Shown: positions 1 through 8,844 of the stretch, in pieces
How positions within the stretch are numbered: the stretch's first letter is position 1
How the letters are laid out: each line of letters begins with the position of its first letter
Origin: JAWKWH01 sp963669285
GTDB taxonomy: Bacteria > Pseudomonadota > Alphaproteobacteria > Rhizobiales > Rhizobiaceae
Reading direction: 5' to 3'
DNA: 64,000 nucleotides
Assembly: GCA_963669285.2 (NCBI GenBank)
Contig: CAXXSI010000014.1
Span: 630,952-694,951 of the forward strand
Position numbers and translations under genes: made by a program
The notes under the pieces: model-generated
The model's database searches: none
Told to the model about the DNA's origin: nothing
The model's input: the letters and a program-made list of their open reading frames with translations, nothing else

Positions 1-1088
1 TCGGGATTCACGCCCTTGTGCGGATCCTTGCCGAAATATTGCTTCACGACTTCCTGGATTTTCGGCATGCGGGTCATGCCACCGACAAGAATGACCTCGT
101 CGATATCGCCGGCCTTCATGCCGGCATCCTTCAAGGCTGCCTTGCAGGGTTCAACCGTGCGCTTGACCAGATCTTCCACCAGGCTTTCGAATTTGGCCCG
201 CGTCAGCTTCATGGTCAGGTGTTTTGGTCCGGACTGGTCGGCGGTGATGAAGGGGAGGTTTATCTCGGTCTGCGAGGACGACGACAGTTCGATCTTGGCT
301 TTTTCAGCGGCCTCTTTCAGGCGCTGCAGCGCAAGCTTGTCGTTTTTCAGATCAATGCCCTGATCCTTCTTGAACTCCTCGGCCAGATACTCGACCAGAC
401 GCATGTCGAAGTCTTCACCACCGAGGAAGGTATCGCCATTGGTCGACTTGACCTCGAAAACACCGTCGCCGATCTCGAGAACGGAAATATCGAATGTGCC
501 GCCGCCAAGGTCGTAGACGGCAATGGTCTTGCCTTCCTTCTTGTCGAGCCCGTAAGCGAGTGCAGCGGCGGTCGGTTCATTGATGATGCGCAGAACCTCA
601 AGACCGGCAATCTTGCCGGCATCCTTGGTCGCCTGGCGCTGGGCGTCATTGAAATAGGCAGGTACCGTGATAACGGCCTTCTCGACGGTCTCGCCGAGAT
701 AGGCTTCCGCCGTTTCCTTCATCTTCTGCAGGATCATCGCCGAGACCTGCGAAGGCGACTGTTTCTTGCCGTCGGCCTCAACCCAGGCGTCGCCGTTGTC
801 GCCCTTGATGATCTTGTAGGGAACGAGCTTCTTGTCCTTGGCCGTTACCGGGTCGTCAAAACGGCGGCCGATGAGACGCTTGATCGCGAACAGGGTACCT
901 TCGGGATTGGTGACCGCCTGACGCTTTGCAGGTTGGCCGACGAGGCGTTCGCCATCATCGGTAAAAGCAACAATCGAAGGCGTCGTGCGTGCGCCCTCGG
1001 CATTTTCGATGACCTTGGCGTCCTTGCCGTCCATGACCGAAACACAGGAATTGGTTGTGCCCAGGTCGATACCGATAACTTTTGACAT
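1..1088 (-). CDS. dnaK: Molecular chaperone DnaK (Hsp70), N-terminal part, cut by window edge
   Basis: ATP-dependent cytosolic chaperone working with DnaJ and GrpE. About 362 residues of the nucleotide-binding domain are present and the rest lies left of base 1. The start gives MSKVIGIDLGTTNSCVSVMD, the classic Hsp70 phosphate-1 loop, and GGAGAACGAC lies just upstream as ribosome-binding site. At the left edge the frame still matches Hsp70 (MPKIQEVVKQYFGKDPHKGV). No interruption was seen in the codons checked at either end; the middle was not translated codon by codon. A heat-shock-like promoter lies about 110 bases upstream. dnaJ would be expected to the left but is outside the window. Confidence 0.97.
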   Translation of the reverse strand, partial: MSKVIGIDLGTTNSCVSVMDGKDAKVIENAEGARTTPSIVAFTDDGERLVGQPAKRQAVTNPEGTLFAIKRLIGRRFDDPVTAKDKKLVPYKIIKGDNGDAWVEADGKKQSPSQVSAMILQKMKETAEAYLGETVEKAVITVPAYFNDAQRQATKDAGKIAGLEVLRIINEPTAAALAYGLDKKEGKTIAVYDLGGGTFDISVLEIGDGVFEVKSTNGDTFLGGEDFDMRLVEYLAEEFKKDQGIDLKNDKLALQRLKEAAEKAKIELSSSSQTEINLPFITADQSGPKHLTMKLTRAKFESLVEDLVKRTVEPCKAALKDAGMKAGDIDEVILVGGMTRMPKIQEVVKQYFGKDPHKGVNP

Positions 1089-1607
1089 GTCGTTCTCCAT
1101 TTAAGCAGGCTGGCGTCGGACCCTTGCGGCGCACCGTTTGCAGCCCCTGATCGGATGGTTATTTAAGGCCACCGCGACCCCGCGGCGGCGTTGCGGGGTA
1201 TATAAGGAGCGCCCCCGACAAGTGCAAGACACTCAAAGGCATCCAAACGCCTCTAATCAATGGTTTTTGGCCCGTCAGCGAACATGTTCGCCAATCAATG
1301 CGCTGCAATTGTCGCCAGACCGGCTTTTATGATGCGAAGAACGGGCCGGATTGGCCTGTCCAAATTCACTTTTGGATTATTCGAAATCGCAGCTGCGAAC
1401 CTGGCTTACGCCTTCGGTCTCGGGGCGTCGCTGCCGTTACCATGAGCGACGTGCAATCGGAGACGGCCCGAAAGCGGCGGTGCTTGGTGATCAATTTTCG
1501 TGGTTGCCAATTACTTTCCGTAACCGGTTGAATCAGAACGATTTTCTTAGAGAGAATTTTGCTTACGACTACCAAACTGCATTAAAAGTGTTGAAGGGAC
1601 GCTTGCT
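1089..1607. other. Divergent intergenic region dnaK / cell-wall hydrolase (519 bp)
   Basis: Apart from the dnaK promoter candidate and the ribosome-binding site of the rightward hydrolase (GAAGGGACG before 1608), I see no gene, tRNA or strong hairpin here. Short open frames exist on both strands, but none has a convincing start, composition or protein resemblance. Confidence 0.6.
1200..1228 (-). promoter_or_regulatory. Candidate heat-shock (RpoH-type) promoter of dnaK
   Basis: Reading leftward there is CTTGCAC (1228-1222) and, 14 bases on, CCTTATAT (1207-1200). This resembles alphaproteobacterial sigma-32 promoters (CTTGA at -35, CCnATnT-like at -10). It would give a leader of roughly 105 bases before the dnaK ATG. 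The position and gene identity support it; the match is not perfect. Confidence 0.5.
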
Positions 1608-2315
1608 ATGCGGTTTTTTGCGAGGGGCTTGTGCATCCTGGGTTTGGCGATGGTTGCCACGGTAACCGCAGCAGCCGATAGCCGTCAGGCCAGTGCTCCC
1701 ACACCCGCTTTCACCATGGCTGCATTTATGCGGCTCCTACCGTCAACCTATTTTGGCGACAACGCCGCCGAGATCACCGCGCGCCCGTCGGTTGGGGACG
1801 GAAAGATCCGGCCGGTGCGCGCAACCACCGTACAAATATCCTGCCTTGCATTGGCGATCTATCATGAAGCACGTGGCGAGCCGTTGTCGGCCCAGCGCGC
1901 GGTCGCGGCGACGATCCTCAACCGGGCACGGTCAACCGCTTACCCCGCAACCATCTGCGGTGTGGTTTACGACAAGGCCTGGCGGCCGTTTAAATGCCAG
2001 TTCTCCTTCGCATGTGACGGACGTTCGGATGTCCCGCTAAACCATCGCGCGATTGCCGTGTCGATGAAGGTCGCAATCGAGACCGCGATCGCCGACGCGA
2101 CGCCTTTATCGCCATGTCCGGAACTGGCGACCCATTATCACCGTCACGATGTTGCACCTGTCTGGTCGAAAAAGCTCCGCCCTTTGGGCCGGGTTGGCGC
2201 ACATCTGTTTTTTGCCAGTGAGCGGGTCATCCGGCGCATGGGCAATGCGCCTGAACATCTGGGCCGCGTTTCGCAATGCAACACGCCCGACATTGCACTC
2301 GCGCTAAGTCTATAA
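1608..2315 (+). CDS. SleB-like cell wall hydrolase, exported
   Basis: A 235-residue protein of the Hydrolase_2 (SleB/CwlJ) family, which cleaves peptidoglycan glycan strands. An N-terminal signal peptide (about residues 1-23, ending in TVTAAADS) predicts export to the periplasm. The family core runs from about residue 85 to 190 and begins CLALAIYHEARGEPLSAQ, where the Glu of YHEARGE is the conserved catalytic-type residue, followed by VAATILNRARS and CQFSFACDG. Alphaproteobacteria often carry several such proteins; the family name refers to spore germination, but the role here is presumably wall remodelling. Downstream, an oxidoreductase gene converges on it after 7 bases. Confidence 0.88.
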   Translation: MRFFARGLCILGLAMVATVTAAADSRQASAPTPAFTMAAFMRLLPSTYFGDNAAEITARPSVGDGKIRPVRATTVQISCLALAIYHEARGEPLSAQRAVAATILNRARSTAYPATICGVVYDKAWRPFKCQFSFACDGRSDVPLNHRAIAVSMKVAIETAIADATPLSPCPELATHYHRHDVAPVWSKKLRPLGRVGAHLFFASERVIRRMGNAPEHLGRVSQCNTPDIALALSL

Positions 2316-2322
2316 AATCGGT

Positions 2323-3321
2323 TCAGACGGCGACCCAACCATCGGCATCACCGGCCCGGTACACCGCATCGATCATCTTCTGGTTCAAAATCGAGTTCTC
2401 AAGCGTGAAGATCGGCCGGTCGGTATCGAGGCTTTTATCGTGAGCGGCACGGGCGAACGTCTCAGCCATCAGCTTGTACTGCCGTACACCGGGAAAGCGG
2501 AATGTCTCCGCACCGGAATGGGTTTGATTGTGCAGTATGACGGTGGCGTGGCCGTAATCGCCAGCGTTGAATGGCGCGGTTACCTCGATAAAACCCGCAG
2601 CGCCATGAAACGCCATGTGTTGGCGCAGCGCCAGTTGCGTCGCACAGTAAAACGACAATTCGAACGTGCCGAAATCGGCTTTCACGCTGGCATAGCGATC
2701 GGTACCGAATTCCGGATCGCGCTCGATGGTCGCCTGCACCCGCAACGGTTCCTTGCCCGTGACAAGGCGCGTGGACACGGTCGGGTAGACACCGATATCC
2801 GGCAGGCCGCCGCCGCCAAGTTCCGGCCGGTTGCGCATGTTTTCAGGATCCAGGAGATTGTAGCAGAACGCACCCTGGACATGGCGAAGCGCGCCGATGG
2901 CGCCGTTTTCGATCAGGTCCTGAACCTTGGCCCATTGCGGATGGTAGTTGACCATATAGGCTTCCGACACCAGCACCTTGTGTTCATCGCGAATGGAAAC
3001 CAGTGCCGAAATCTCGTCGGCGTGAAGCGCAATCGGCTTTTCGCAAAGTACGTGCTTTCCGGCTATGGCGGCTTGCACAGACCATTCGATATGCTGGGAA
3101 GTCGGCAGCGGTATGTAGACGCCGTCCACCTCCTTTGAAAGCAGTAGTTCCTCGTAGGTCCCGAATGCATGCGGTGCACCGAACCGATCGGCCAGCGTGC
3201 GCGCCCTACCATAGTCCCTGCTGGCAATCGCTGTCACAATGCCATTGTCGGAATCCTGCAGCGAGGGGATCACCTGCTCGCGGCCGATTTTCGCTGTCGA
3301 AAGTACGCCCCATCGAAACAT
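2323..3321 (-). CDS. Gfo/Idh/MocA family NAD(P)-dependent oxidoreductase
   Basis: About 332 residues. The N-terminal Rossmann domain starts MFRWGVLSTAKIGREQVIPS, and the family signature CEKPIALH (EKP motif) lies near residue 93, followed by the alpha/beta substrate domain. Members oxidise or reduce sugars, inositols or related polyols; the substrate cannot be told from sequence. I place the start at 3321 because GGAGAGCGAC sits directly in front of that ATG; an in-frame start 30 bases further upstream has no such site. Its upstream neighbour on the same strand (DUF925) ends 31 bases before, so the two may be co-transcribed, without an obvious functional link. Confidence 0.88.
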   Translation of the reverse strand: MFRWGVLSTAKIGREQVIPSLQDSDNGIVTAIASRDYGRARTLADRFGAPHAFGTYEELLLSKEVDGVYIPLPTSQHIEWSVQAAIAGKHVLCEKPIALHADEISALVSIRDEHKVLVSEAYMVNYHPQWAKVQDLIENGAIGALRHVQGAFCYNLLDPENMRNRPELGGGGLPDIGVYPTVSTRLVTGKEPLRVQATIERDPEFGTDRYASVKADFGTFELSFYCATQLALRQHMAFHGAAGFIEVTAPFNAGDYGHATVILHNQTHSGAETFRFPGVRQYKLMAETFARAAHDKSLDTDRPIFTLENSILNQKMIDAVYRAGDADGWVAV

Positions 3322-3352
3322 GTCGCTCTCCAACTTCTTGTGCCGTGTCACA

Positions 3353-3955
3353 CTACCATGGCAGCACCGTTACTTGCGGCCAGTTTTTCTCGGCTCTGGC
3401 GCCTTTTTCCTCGTGTGTCGCCTGATTGTCGAGCGCATGGTTGGGCGTCACACGGAATGAGAAAATATCGTCGAGCCCATAGGGCGCATAGAGATCGAGC
3501 GTATCATCATCCTGAAGCTGCACGCCCACAGAGTGGGTTTTCGATGCGAAATGGTCGATGGCATGGCGGCAGTGGCGATAGGGAGGACATTTGCGGCCGA
3601 ACTTCTTCTCGTACCAGAGATGCACGCGCGCCTCATTGCGGATTTCAACCGGGATCGGCAGATCGTCAAACACTTCCATGCCGGCGACGATCACGCCATC
3701 CTCGGCGTCGTAGGAGAGGTCGGCGGCGTCATAATAGAACAAATCGACGTCCTTGATGCCATGGCCGGAAGGCCTGCCGGTAAGATGGTTCCAGACCGAA
3801 TTATAAAGCACGCCGGAAACGACCCACCAGTCGGGTAAGGCAAGTTTGCGCGCGCGGATCAGTGCGTCCCGGGGCAGCGGATCGTTCCAGATGATGTCGA
3901 CAAATGCCTGCCGCTGATCATCGAACGGCAAACCGGAATAGCGCAGGTGGTTCAT
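3353..3955 (-). CDS. DUF925 nucleotidyltransferase family protein
   Basis: A 200-residue protein of the nucleotidyltransferase-like DUF925 family (PF06042). Visible family features are WWVVSGVLYNSVWNHLTG followed by the acidic pair KDVDLFYYD (about residues 69-77), which matches the hG[GS]...DxD layout of the polymerase-beta fold. The C-terminal half contains YGLDDIFSFRVTPN, typical of the family. The substrate is unknown. It lies between NnrS and the Gfo/Idh oxidoreductase on the same strand. Confidence 0.85.
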   Translation of the reverse strand: MNHLRYSGLPFDDQRQAFVDIIWNDPLPRDALIRARKLALPDWWVVSGVLYNSVWNHLTGRPSGHGIKDVDLFYYDAADLSYDAEDGVIVAGMEVFDDLPIPVEIRNEARVHLWYEKKFGRKCPPYRHCRHAIDHFASKTHSVGVQLQDDDTLDLYAPYGLDDIFSFRVTPNHALDNQATHEEKGARAEKNWPQVTVLPW

Positions 3956-4051
3956 GGCTGAAACTGAAGCGATTCGCCCGTCAATCGCAACAGAATTTGT
4001 TCGCTACCGTGTTGGAATCGGTGAGTGCCGGCCGGGTGCTATGCGATGCTT

Positions 4052-5140
4052 TCAGGCTTTGCCAAACGGCATGAGCGACCGCCGATTGGCATACAAGAAC
4101 GCACAAAAGGCGGCAGTCCAGGCAATTGCAGCCTCATTCATGAAAAGTGTGCCGTCGATGCCTGTGAGTTCGACCATCAACCGGGTAACCGCAGCCAGCG
4201 TAACCAGCGCGTAGGCGCAATATTCAATGATCGGGACGTCGAACGGACGGCGGGCATGCCTGCGCATCATGCTCCCCATGATGGCAATGGCCAGCGACCC
4301 GAAGGCGCCGGCAAACCAGGCGTGGATTGCCGCCGACGCGCCGATCGCTTCAGGAGACAGGATATGCCAGAACAACAGCCCGAACCCGGCGGGGATCCAC
4401 AAATAGGCCATGTGCAGAAACAAGGCCGACGGCACAGACACCGTGCGCCAACCGCGCCAAGCCGCGAGGCGTACCAAATGGACCAACGCCGCTGTCAGGC
4501 AGATATAGGCGGTAAACATGCTGTCAGGCAGCAATATCCATATTGACAGGGCTGCGGCCGTCGCCATGCCTGCCACCCTTTCTATCCATATCCCGGTCTG
4601 GCTGGTTTCCTCACCAAGCCCCGCGGCCGACAAAGCCGGGATGACACGACCGGCGATGATGATCATCAAACAGACGATCACGGCAACGGCGAGCTGCTCG
4701 GCAAGCGGCATCGATCGCAATGATACGAGCGGTGCGGTGCCGTAGATCAGCAATAGAGCGGCAACGGAGTAGTTTCGCCGGTTGCGCACGGCGATCACGC
4801 GCAGGCCCACCAGGCATGCCAACGATAATATGAACAGCGACGATATCGCGTTGGCCGCATTCGCACCGGCTGCAAAAAACGTGATCCGCATGACCAGCCA
4901 GACCATCACCAGACCGTAAACGGTCGGACGGGAGACGGGCTTGCATCCGGTCCACCGGGGCAGTGCCGTCAGCAGGAAGCCCGCCAGGATCGCCGGCAAT
5001 GTGCCAAACAGGAGCAGGCTTTGATGCACCGATCCCACCGCCGCAGCGAAGGGTGCCGCGAGCACGACACCAAGAACCGCATCACATGTGGCGAGGAAAT
5101 AGAACGGCCGGTAAGGCCGGAATATTGCCGTGGGAAGCAA
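4052..5140 (-). CDS. nnrS: NnrS family membrane haem-copper protein
   Basis: A 362-residue, strongly hydrophobic protein with about 12 predicted transmembrane stretches. It starts FRPYRPFYFLATCDAVLGVV and contains GFLLTALPRWTG, both characteristic of NnrS. NnrS proteins bind haem and copper and relieve nitric-oxide stress, often beside denitrification genes; no nitrite or NO reductase is present here, so a general NO-protective role is the safer reading. The frame has no early ATG; the most upstream usable start is a TTG at 5140, preceded closely by AGGGCG. It follows pheT by 33 bases and could be read through from the ribosomal/PheRS operon. Confidence 0.85.
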   Translation of the reverse strand: MLPTAIFRPYRPFYFLATCDAVLGVVLAAPFAAAVGSVHQSLLLFGTLPAILAGFLLTALPRWTGCKPVSRPTVYGLVMVWLVMRITFFAAGANAANAISSLFILSLACLVGLRVIAVRNRRNYSVAALLLIYGTAPLVSLRSMPLAEQLAVAVIVCLMIIIAGRVIPALSAAGLGEETSQTGIWIERVAGMATAAALSIWILLPDSMFTAYICLTAALVHLVRLAAWRGWRTVSVPSALFLHMAYLWIPAGFGLLFWHILSPEAIGASAAIHAWFAGAFGSLAIAIMGSMMRRHARRPFDVPIIEYCAYALVTLAAVTRLMVELTGIDGTLFMNEAAIAWTAAFCAFLYANRRSLMPFGKA

Positions 5141-5173
5141 CGCCCTAAAGCGACAATTGAATGGCTATTACCT

Positions 5174-7579
5174 TCATCCGCGCAACACCCCGCCGGTCTG
5201 CTTCTCCACATTGCCGGTGATCTTGGTCGACAGTGCTTCGAAATCCTCATCGGTGAGCGTGCGTTCGACGGGCTGGATTGCGACTTCGATGGCGATCGAT
5301 TTCTTGCCTTCGCCCAATGAAGCGCCCTCGAAAATGTCGAACACCGTGACGCCGGTGATCAGTTTCTTGTCGGCGCCGGCAGCGGCCCTGCAAAGCCTGC
5401 CCGCCTCGACCGATTTGTCGACGACGAAGGCGAAATCGCGGGTGACCGCCTGAAAGGCCGACAGATCGAGCCGTTGCCTGGTGCGGGTCGCCTTGCGCTT
5501 GGATTCGGGGATTGCGTCGATAAAGACCTCAAAGCCGCATAGCGGCCCTTCGACATCCAACGCGGCAAGTGTTCTGGGATGGAACTCACCGAATGTCCCG
5601 AGCACGGTCTTCGGCCCGAGCTTGATCGTGCCGGAACGGCCGGGATGATACCAGTCCGGTCCGCCGGCCTCGACCTGGAGATTGGCCACCGGCGCGCCAC
5701 AGGCTTCGAGTACCGCAAACGCATCGGCCTTGGCATCGAATACGCCAACCGATGAGGCTCCGCTCTCCCAGTGGCGGCCAGCACCCGTCAGACCTGCCGT
5801 ACCGCGGCGAATGCCCGACGCCACCCGGCGCTGACCTTCCGGGGTATCATTCTCATACGTGCCGGACACCTCGAACAAGGCCACGTCGCCATGGCCACGA
5901 TCGGCATTGCGCTGCGCGGCCACGAGAAGGCCCGGCAACAGCGAAGGGCGCATGTCGCTCATGTCGGCAGCGATCGGATTGGCGAGTTTCAGTCCCGGCC
6001 CACCGCCGCCGAACAATTCGGCATGTTGCGCGGGAATGAACGACCAGTTGACCGCCTCCATCATGCCCCGGGCAGCGAGCACGCGTTTGGCCTGCCGGTC
6101 GCGGATCTGCAGCGTGGTCAAAATACGCCCGCCGACGGCATCGTGGCTCGCAAGCGGTTGCGGCTCGATATTGTTGATGCCGTGAATGCGCATCACTTCC
6201 TCGACAAGATCGGCTTTGCCGTCGACATCCGGACGCCAGGACGGGACGGTCACATCGACCGTGTCGCCGTCGCCCGAGGAACTGAAACCGAGCCGGTCGA
6301 GAATGCCAATCGCTTCGCCGCGATCGACCTCGGCACCGGTCAGCCGCTTGACCTCCGACAGGGGGAAGGAGACGATTTTCGGTGTGTGTCCGGCATAGCC
6401 GACAACCTGGGCCCCGGTCGGCGTTCCACCGCAAAGCTGGGTAACCAGGTGGGTCGCCAGTTCCATTCCGTCGACCATGAATTCGGGATCGACACCACGC
6501 TCGAAGCGGTAGCGCGCATCGGTGATTATGCCGAGATCGCGGCCCGAACGGGCGACGTTCATCGGATTCCACAACGCCGATTCGATCAGCACATCCGTGG
6601 TGTTTTCATCGCAACCGGAATGCTCGCCGCCCATGATACCGGCGATGGATTCAACGCCTTTGTCGTCGGCAATGACACAATTTTCGGGGCCGAGTTCATA
6701 TTCCTTACCATCGAGCGCCAGCACCTTGTCACCTGCCGCGCCACGGCGGACAACCAGATTGCCGGCGACTTTCGCCGCGTCGAACACATGCAGGGGGCGG
6801 CCCCGATCGAAGGTCACATAGTTGGTGATGTCGACCAGGGCGTTGATCGGGCGCAGACCGATGGCGATTAGCCGCTGCTGCATCCATTGCGGTGACGGGC
6901 CGTTCTTGACCCCACCAACCATCCTGAGCGCGAAGCCGGGGCACAGGTCCGGCGCCTCGATCGTCACCTTGACCGGGCTTTGGCCCGAACCTTCGGCCGG
7001 ACGCACCGAGCCATCCTTCAGTGTGCCCAGTCCGGCAGCGGCCAGGTCGCGGGCAATGCCGTAAATGCTGGTGCAGTCGGGACGGTTGGGCGTCAGTCCG
7101 ATTTCGATCACCGGATCATCCAACCCGGCCCAGGCGGCAAAAGGTTCGCCGACCGGCGCATCCTCGGGCAGATCGATGATGCCGTCATGCTCGTCCGACA
7201 TCATCAGTTCGCGTTCGGAACACATCATGCCGTGACTTTCGACGCCACGGATCTTGCCGACCGTCAGCGTCAGATCGATGCCGGGCACATAGGTTCCCGG
7301 CGCGGCAAAGGCGCCAACAAGTCCGGTGCGGGCATTGGGCGCACCGCAGACCACCTGGATCGGCTGGCCGTCGCCCTTATCGACCGACAACACGCGCAGC
7401 CGATCAGCATCGGGATGCTGCTTGGCATCGATAACCCTGGCAATGGTGAAGGGTTTCAGTGAAGCCTTGTTGTCGACTTCCTCGACCTCGAGCCCGATCA
7501 TGGTGAGCTTGTCGCAGATTTCGTCCAGCGACGCGTCGGTGTCGAGATGGTCTTTGAGCCAGGAGAGGGTGAATTTCAT
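5174..7579 (-). CDS. pheT: Phenylalanyl-tRNA synthetase beta subunit
   Basis: An 801-residue beta chain of the alpha2-beta2 PheRS, which charges tRNA-Phe. From the N terminus (MKFTLSWLKDHLDTDASLDE) it has the tRNA-binding OB fold (about 40-150), the B3/B4 editing domain (about 210-390), the B5 domain (about 400-475), a catalytic-like domain and the C-terminal anticodon-binding FDX-ACB domain (about 705-800, containing LSAFQAVTRDFAFVVD). Length is normal and the frame intact. AGGAAAA precedes the ATG. The alpha subunit pheS is on the same strand, but three small genes lie between them, which is not the usual adjacent pheST arrangement. Confidence 0.98.
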   Translation of the reverse strand: MKFTLSWLKDHLDTDASLDEICDKLTMIGLEVEEVDNKASLKPFTIARVIDAKQHPDADRLRVLSVDKGDGQPIQVVCGAPNARTGLVGAFAAPGTYVPGIDLTLTVGKIRGVESHGMMCSERELMMSDEHDGIIDLPEDAPVGEPFAAWAGLDDPVIEIGLTPNRPDCTSIYGIARDLAAAGLGTLKDGSVRPAEGSGQSPVKVTIEAPDLCPGFALRMVGGVKNGPSPQWMQQRLIAIGLRPINALVDITNYVTFDRGRPLHVFDAAKVAGNLVVRRGAAGDKVLALDGKEYELGPENCVIADDKGVESIAGIMGGEHSGCDENTTDVLIESALWNPMNVARSGRDLGIITDARYRFERGVDPEFMVDGMELATHLVTQLCGGTPTGAQVVGYAGHTPKIVSFPLSEVKRLTGAEVDRGEAIGILDRLGFSSSGDGDTVDVTVPSWRPDVDGKADLVEEVMRIHGINNIEPQPLASHDAVGGRILTTLQIRDRQAKRVLAARGMMEAVNWSFIPAQHAELFGGGGPGLKLANPIAADMSDMRPSLLPGLLVAAQRNADRGHGDVALFEVSGTYENDTPEGQRRVASGIRRGTAGLTGAGRHWESGASSVGVFDAKADAFAVLEACGAPVANLQVEAGGPDWYHPGRSGTIKLGPKTVLGTFGEFHPRTLAALDVEGPLCGFEVFIDAIPESKRKATRTRQRLDLSAFQAVTRDFAFVVDKSVEAGRLCRAAAGADKKLITGVTVFDIFEGASLGEGKKSIAIEVAIQPVERTLTDEDFEALSTKITGNVEKQTGGVLRG

Positions 7580-7595
7580 TTTTCCTATCCGTTCA

Positions 7596-8015
7596 CTAAT
7601 CGGTCTTGATCAGGATTGTCTTTTCGACCTTGGGCAGGTCGTCGTGGAGCTCGAGCCATTCGATCTTCTGCCCGGCAAAAGTGTGATAGGTCGGCGGAAA
7701 CCCGTTCGGCTCGTCCATGAAGCCGGTGTTGAAGAAGGTCAGGTGCGAAGCGCTGTCATGCTCCTGCGCCACCGGCGAACCGCAATTCGAACAGAACAGT
7801 CTCGAAGCGGTACCTTCGCGATAGCGCGACAGCGTGCCGTCTGCCTCCCAGGTAATCGCCACCTTCGGAAATCCGACCGAAGCGAGAACCGGCGCGCCGG
7901 TGGCCCTGCGGCAGTCGTCGCAGTGGCAATAGACGGAGAGTTCCGGTTCGGCGCGCGCGATCATGGCAACCGAGCGGCAACGGCAATGCCCGCGATGATC
8001 GGCTTGTTCACTCAT
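7596..8015 (-). CDS. GFA (CENP-V/Mss4-fold) family protein, copy 1
   Basis: A 139-residue zinc-binding protein of the family named after glutathione-dependent formaldehyde-activating enzyme. Cysteine motifs are seen in order: HCRCRS, then YCHCDDCRRATGAPV, then LFCSNCGSPV. The name implies S-hydroxymethylglutathione synthesis, but most members are uncharacterised and the enzymatic claim is disputed, so only the fold is safe. The start at 8015 forms an ATGA overlap with the stop of the upstream GFA gene and has GGAGG seven bases before it. The protein is clearly paralogous to its neighbour. Confidence 0.85.
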   Translation of the reverse strand: MSEQADHRGHCRCRSVAMIARAEPELSVYCHCDDCRRATGAPVLASVGFPKVAITWEADGTLSRYREGTASRLFCSNCGSPVAQEHDSASHLTFFNTGFMDEPNGFPPTYHTFAGQKIEWLELHDDLPKVEKTILIKTD

Positions 8016-8434
8016 CCGCATGCCTCCGCTTCAGGCCTCGGCTCGGTCGTAGCTGCAAATCTTGGAAGATCGTCGTCGAGTTTGAGCCATGGCAACTGCT
8101 TGCCCGCGTATCCATGCTTGGCCGGCGGATAAGCTTCCGGATCGTCCATCGCCCCGGTCAGAAAATAGATGCGATCTGCGATGCGCGCGTCGCGATAACC
8201 GAGCGGAGCCCCGCAAGCGCTGCAAAACAGGCGCTCAACCGGCGGCGATCCATAGGTCGATGGTCTGCCGGTCCATTGGACGGACTGCTTGTCGAAGCCG
8301 ACATAGGCGGCAACCGGCGCCCCGGTAGCACGCCGGCAGTCATCACAATGGCAATAGCTGGTGAACACCGGATCCGAGACCGCCTCGAACCGGATTTTGC
8401 CGCACCGGCATCCGCCTTGGTGAGATACGCTCAT
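8012..8434 (-). CDS. GFA (CENP-V/Mss4-fold) family protein, copy 2
   Basis: A 140-residue paralogue of the adjacent GFA protein. The zinc-ligand motifs are GGCRCGKIRFE, YCHCDDCRRATGAPV and LFCSACGAPLG, a more canonical set than in copy 1. The shared central motif is identical in both, so the pair looks like a tandem duplication that has since diverged. The start codon overlaps the ASCH gene's stop as ATGA, and its own stop overlaps copy 1 in the same way, indicating translational coupling within one transcript. Confidence 0.87.
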   Translation of the reverse strand: MSVSHQGGCRCGKIRFEAVSDPVFTSYCHCDDCRRATGAPVAAYVGFDKQSVQWTGRPSTYGSPPVERLFCSACGAPLGYRDARIADRIYFLTGAMDDPEAYPPAKHGYAGKQLPWLKLDDDLPRFAATTEPRPEAEACG

Positions 8435-8844
8435 TGAGCGGGCCTCTCTAGAACATCGATTACTTCGAAAAACTGCCGAACGAGTTTCATCTCCGGCGCG
8501 AAAACCCCAAGCCGCCGAAAATAGGCCTCATGAATGGACTGCCATTCGTCGAGATCGACGCAAGCTTCCTGAAGCGCGAATGCACCGTCGATTTCGTCAT
8601 AGCGGACAGTATCGACATTGTGGGTGCGAATGACGCAAGCCGGTTTTCCCTTGCCATCAAGCACGGTTTCCAACATGCCCTCGTGCGGCATCTTTTCGGG
8701 TATCCGGCTCAAAATCTCCAAAGAGCCGCATGTTGCGACCTGCTTGCCATTGATGACATCGCGCGCGCCGCTGTCTGCCATTTCCGGCGTGTCGCCGAAG
8801 CTGAATGACGGTAGCTCTCGATATGTTTCCGGAATCGCGCTCAT
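8431..8844 (-). CDS. ASCH domain protein
   Basis: A 137-residue protein fitting the ASCH (PUA-like, RNA-binding) superfamily: FSFGDTPEMADSGARDVING near the N terminus, then ATCGSLEI, and a C-terminal WQSIHEAYFRR. ASCH proteins are linked to RNA binding, coactivation and in one case amidohydrolysis of modified cytidine; the target here is unknown. It overlaps pheS by ATGA at its start and the next GFA gene by ATGA at its end, so it is coupled to pheS translation. Confidence 0.82.
   Translation of the reverse strand: MSAIPETYRELPSFSFGDTPEMADSGARDVINGKQVATCGSLEILSRIPEKMPHEGMLETVLDGKGKPACVIRTHNVDTVRYDEIDGAFALQEACVDLDEWQSIHEAYFRRLGVFAPEMKLVRQFFEVIDVLERPAQ

Noticed and set aside
18..1085. Long rightward open frame opposite dnaK, and similar frames opposite pheT (5771-6871), ileS (49015-50685), the helicase, groEL and others
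   Set aside because: High-GC antisense shadows: no homology-like motifs, no ribosome-binding sites, and the opposite strand encodes unmistakable conserved proteins.
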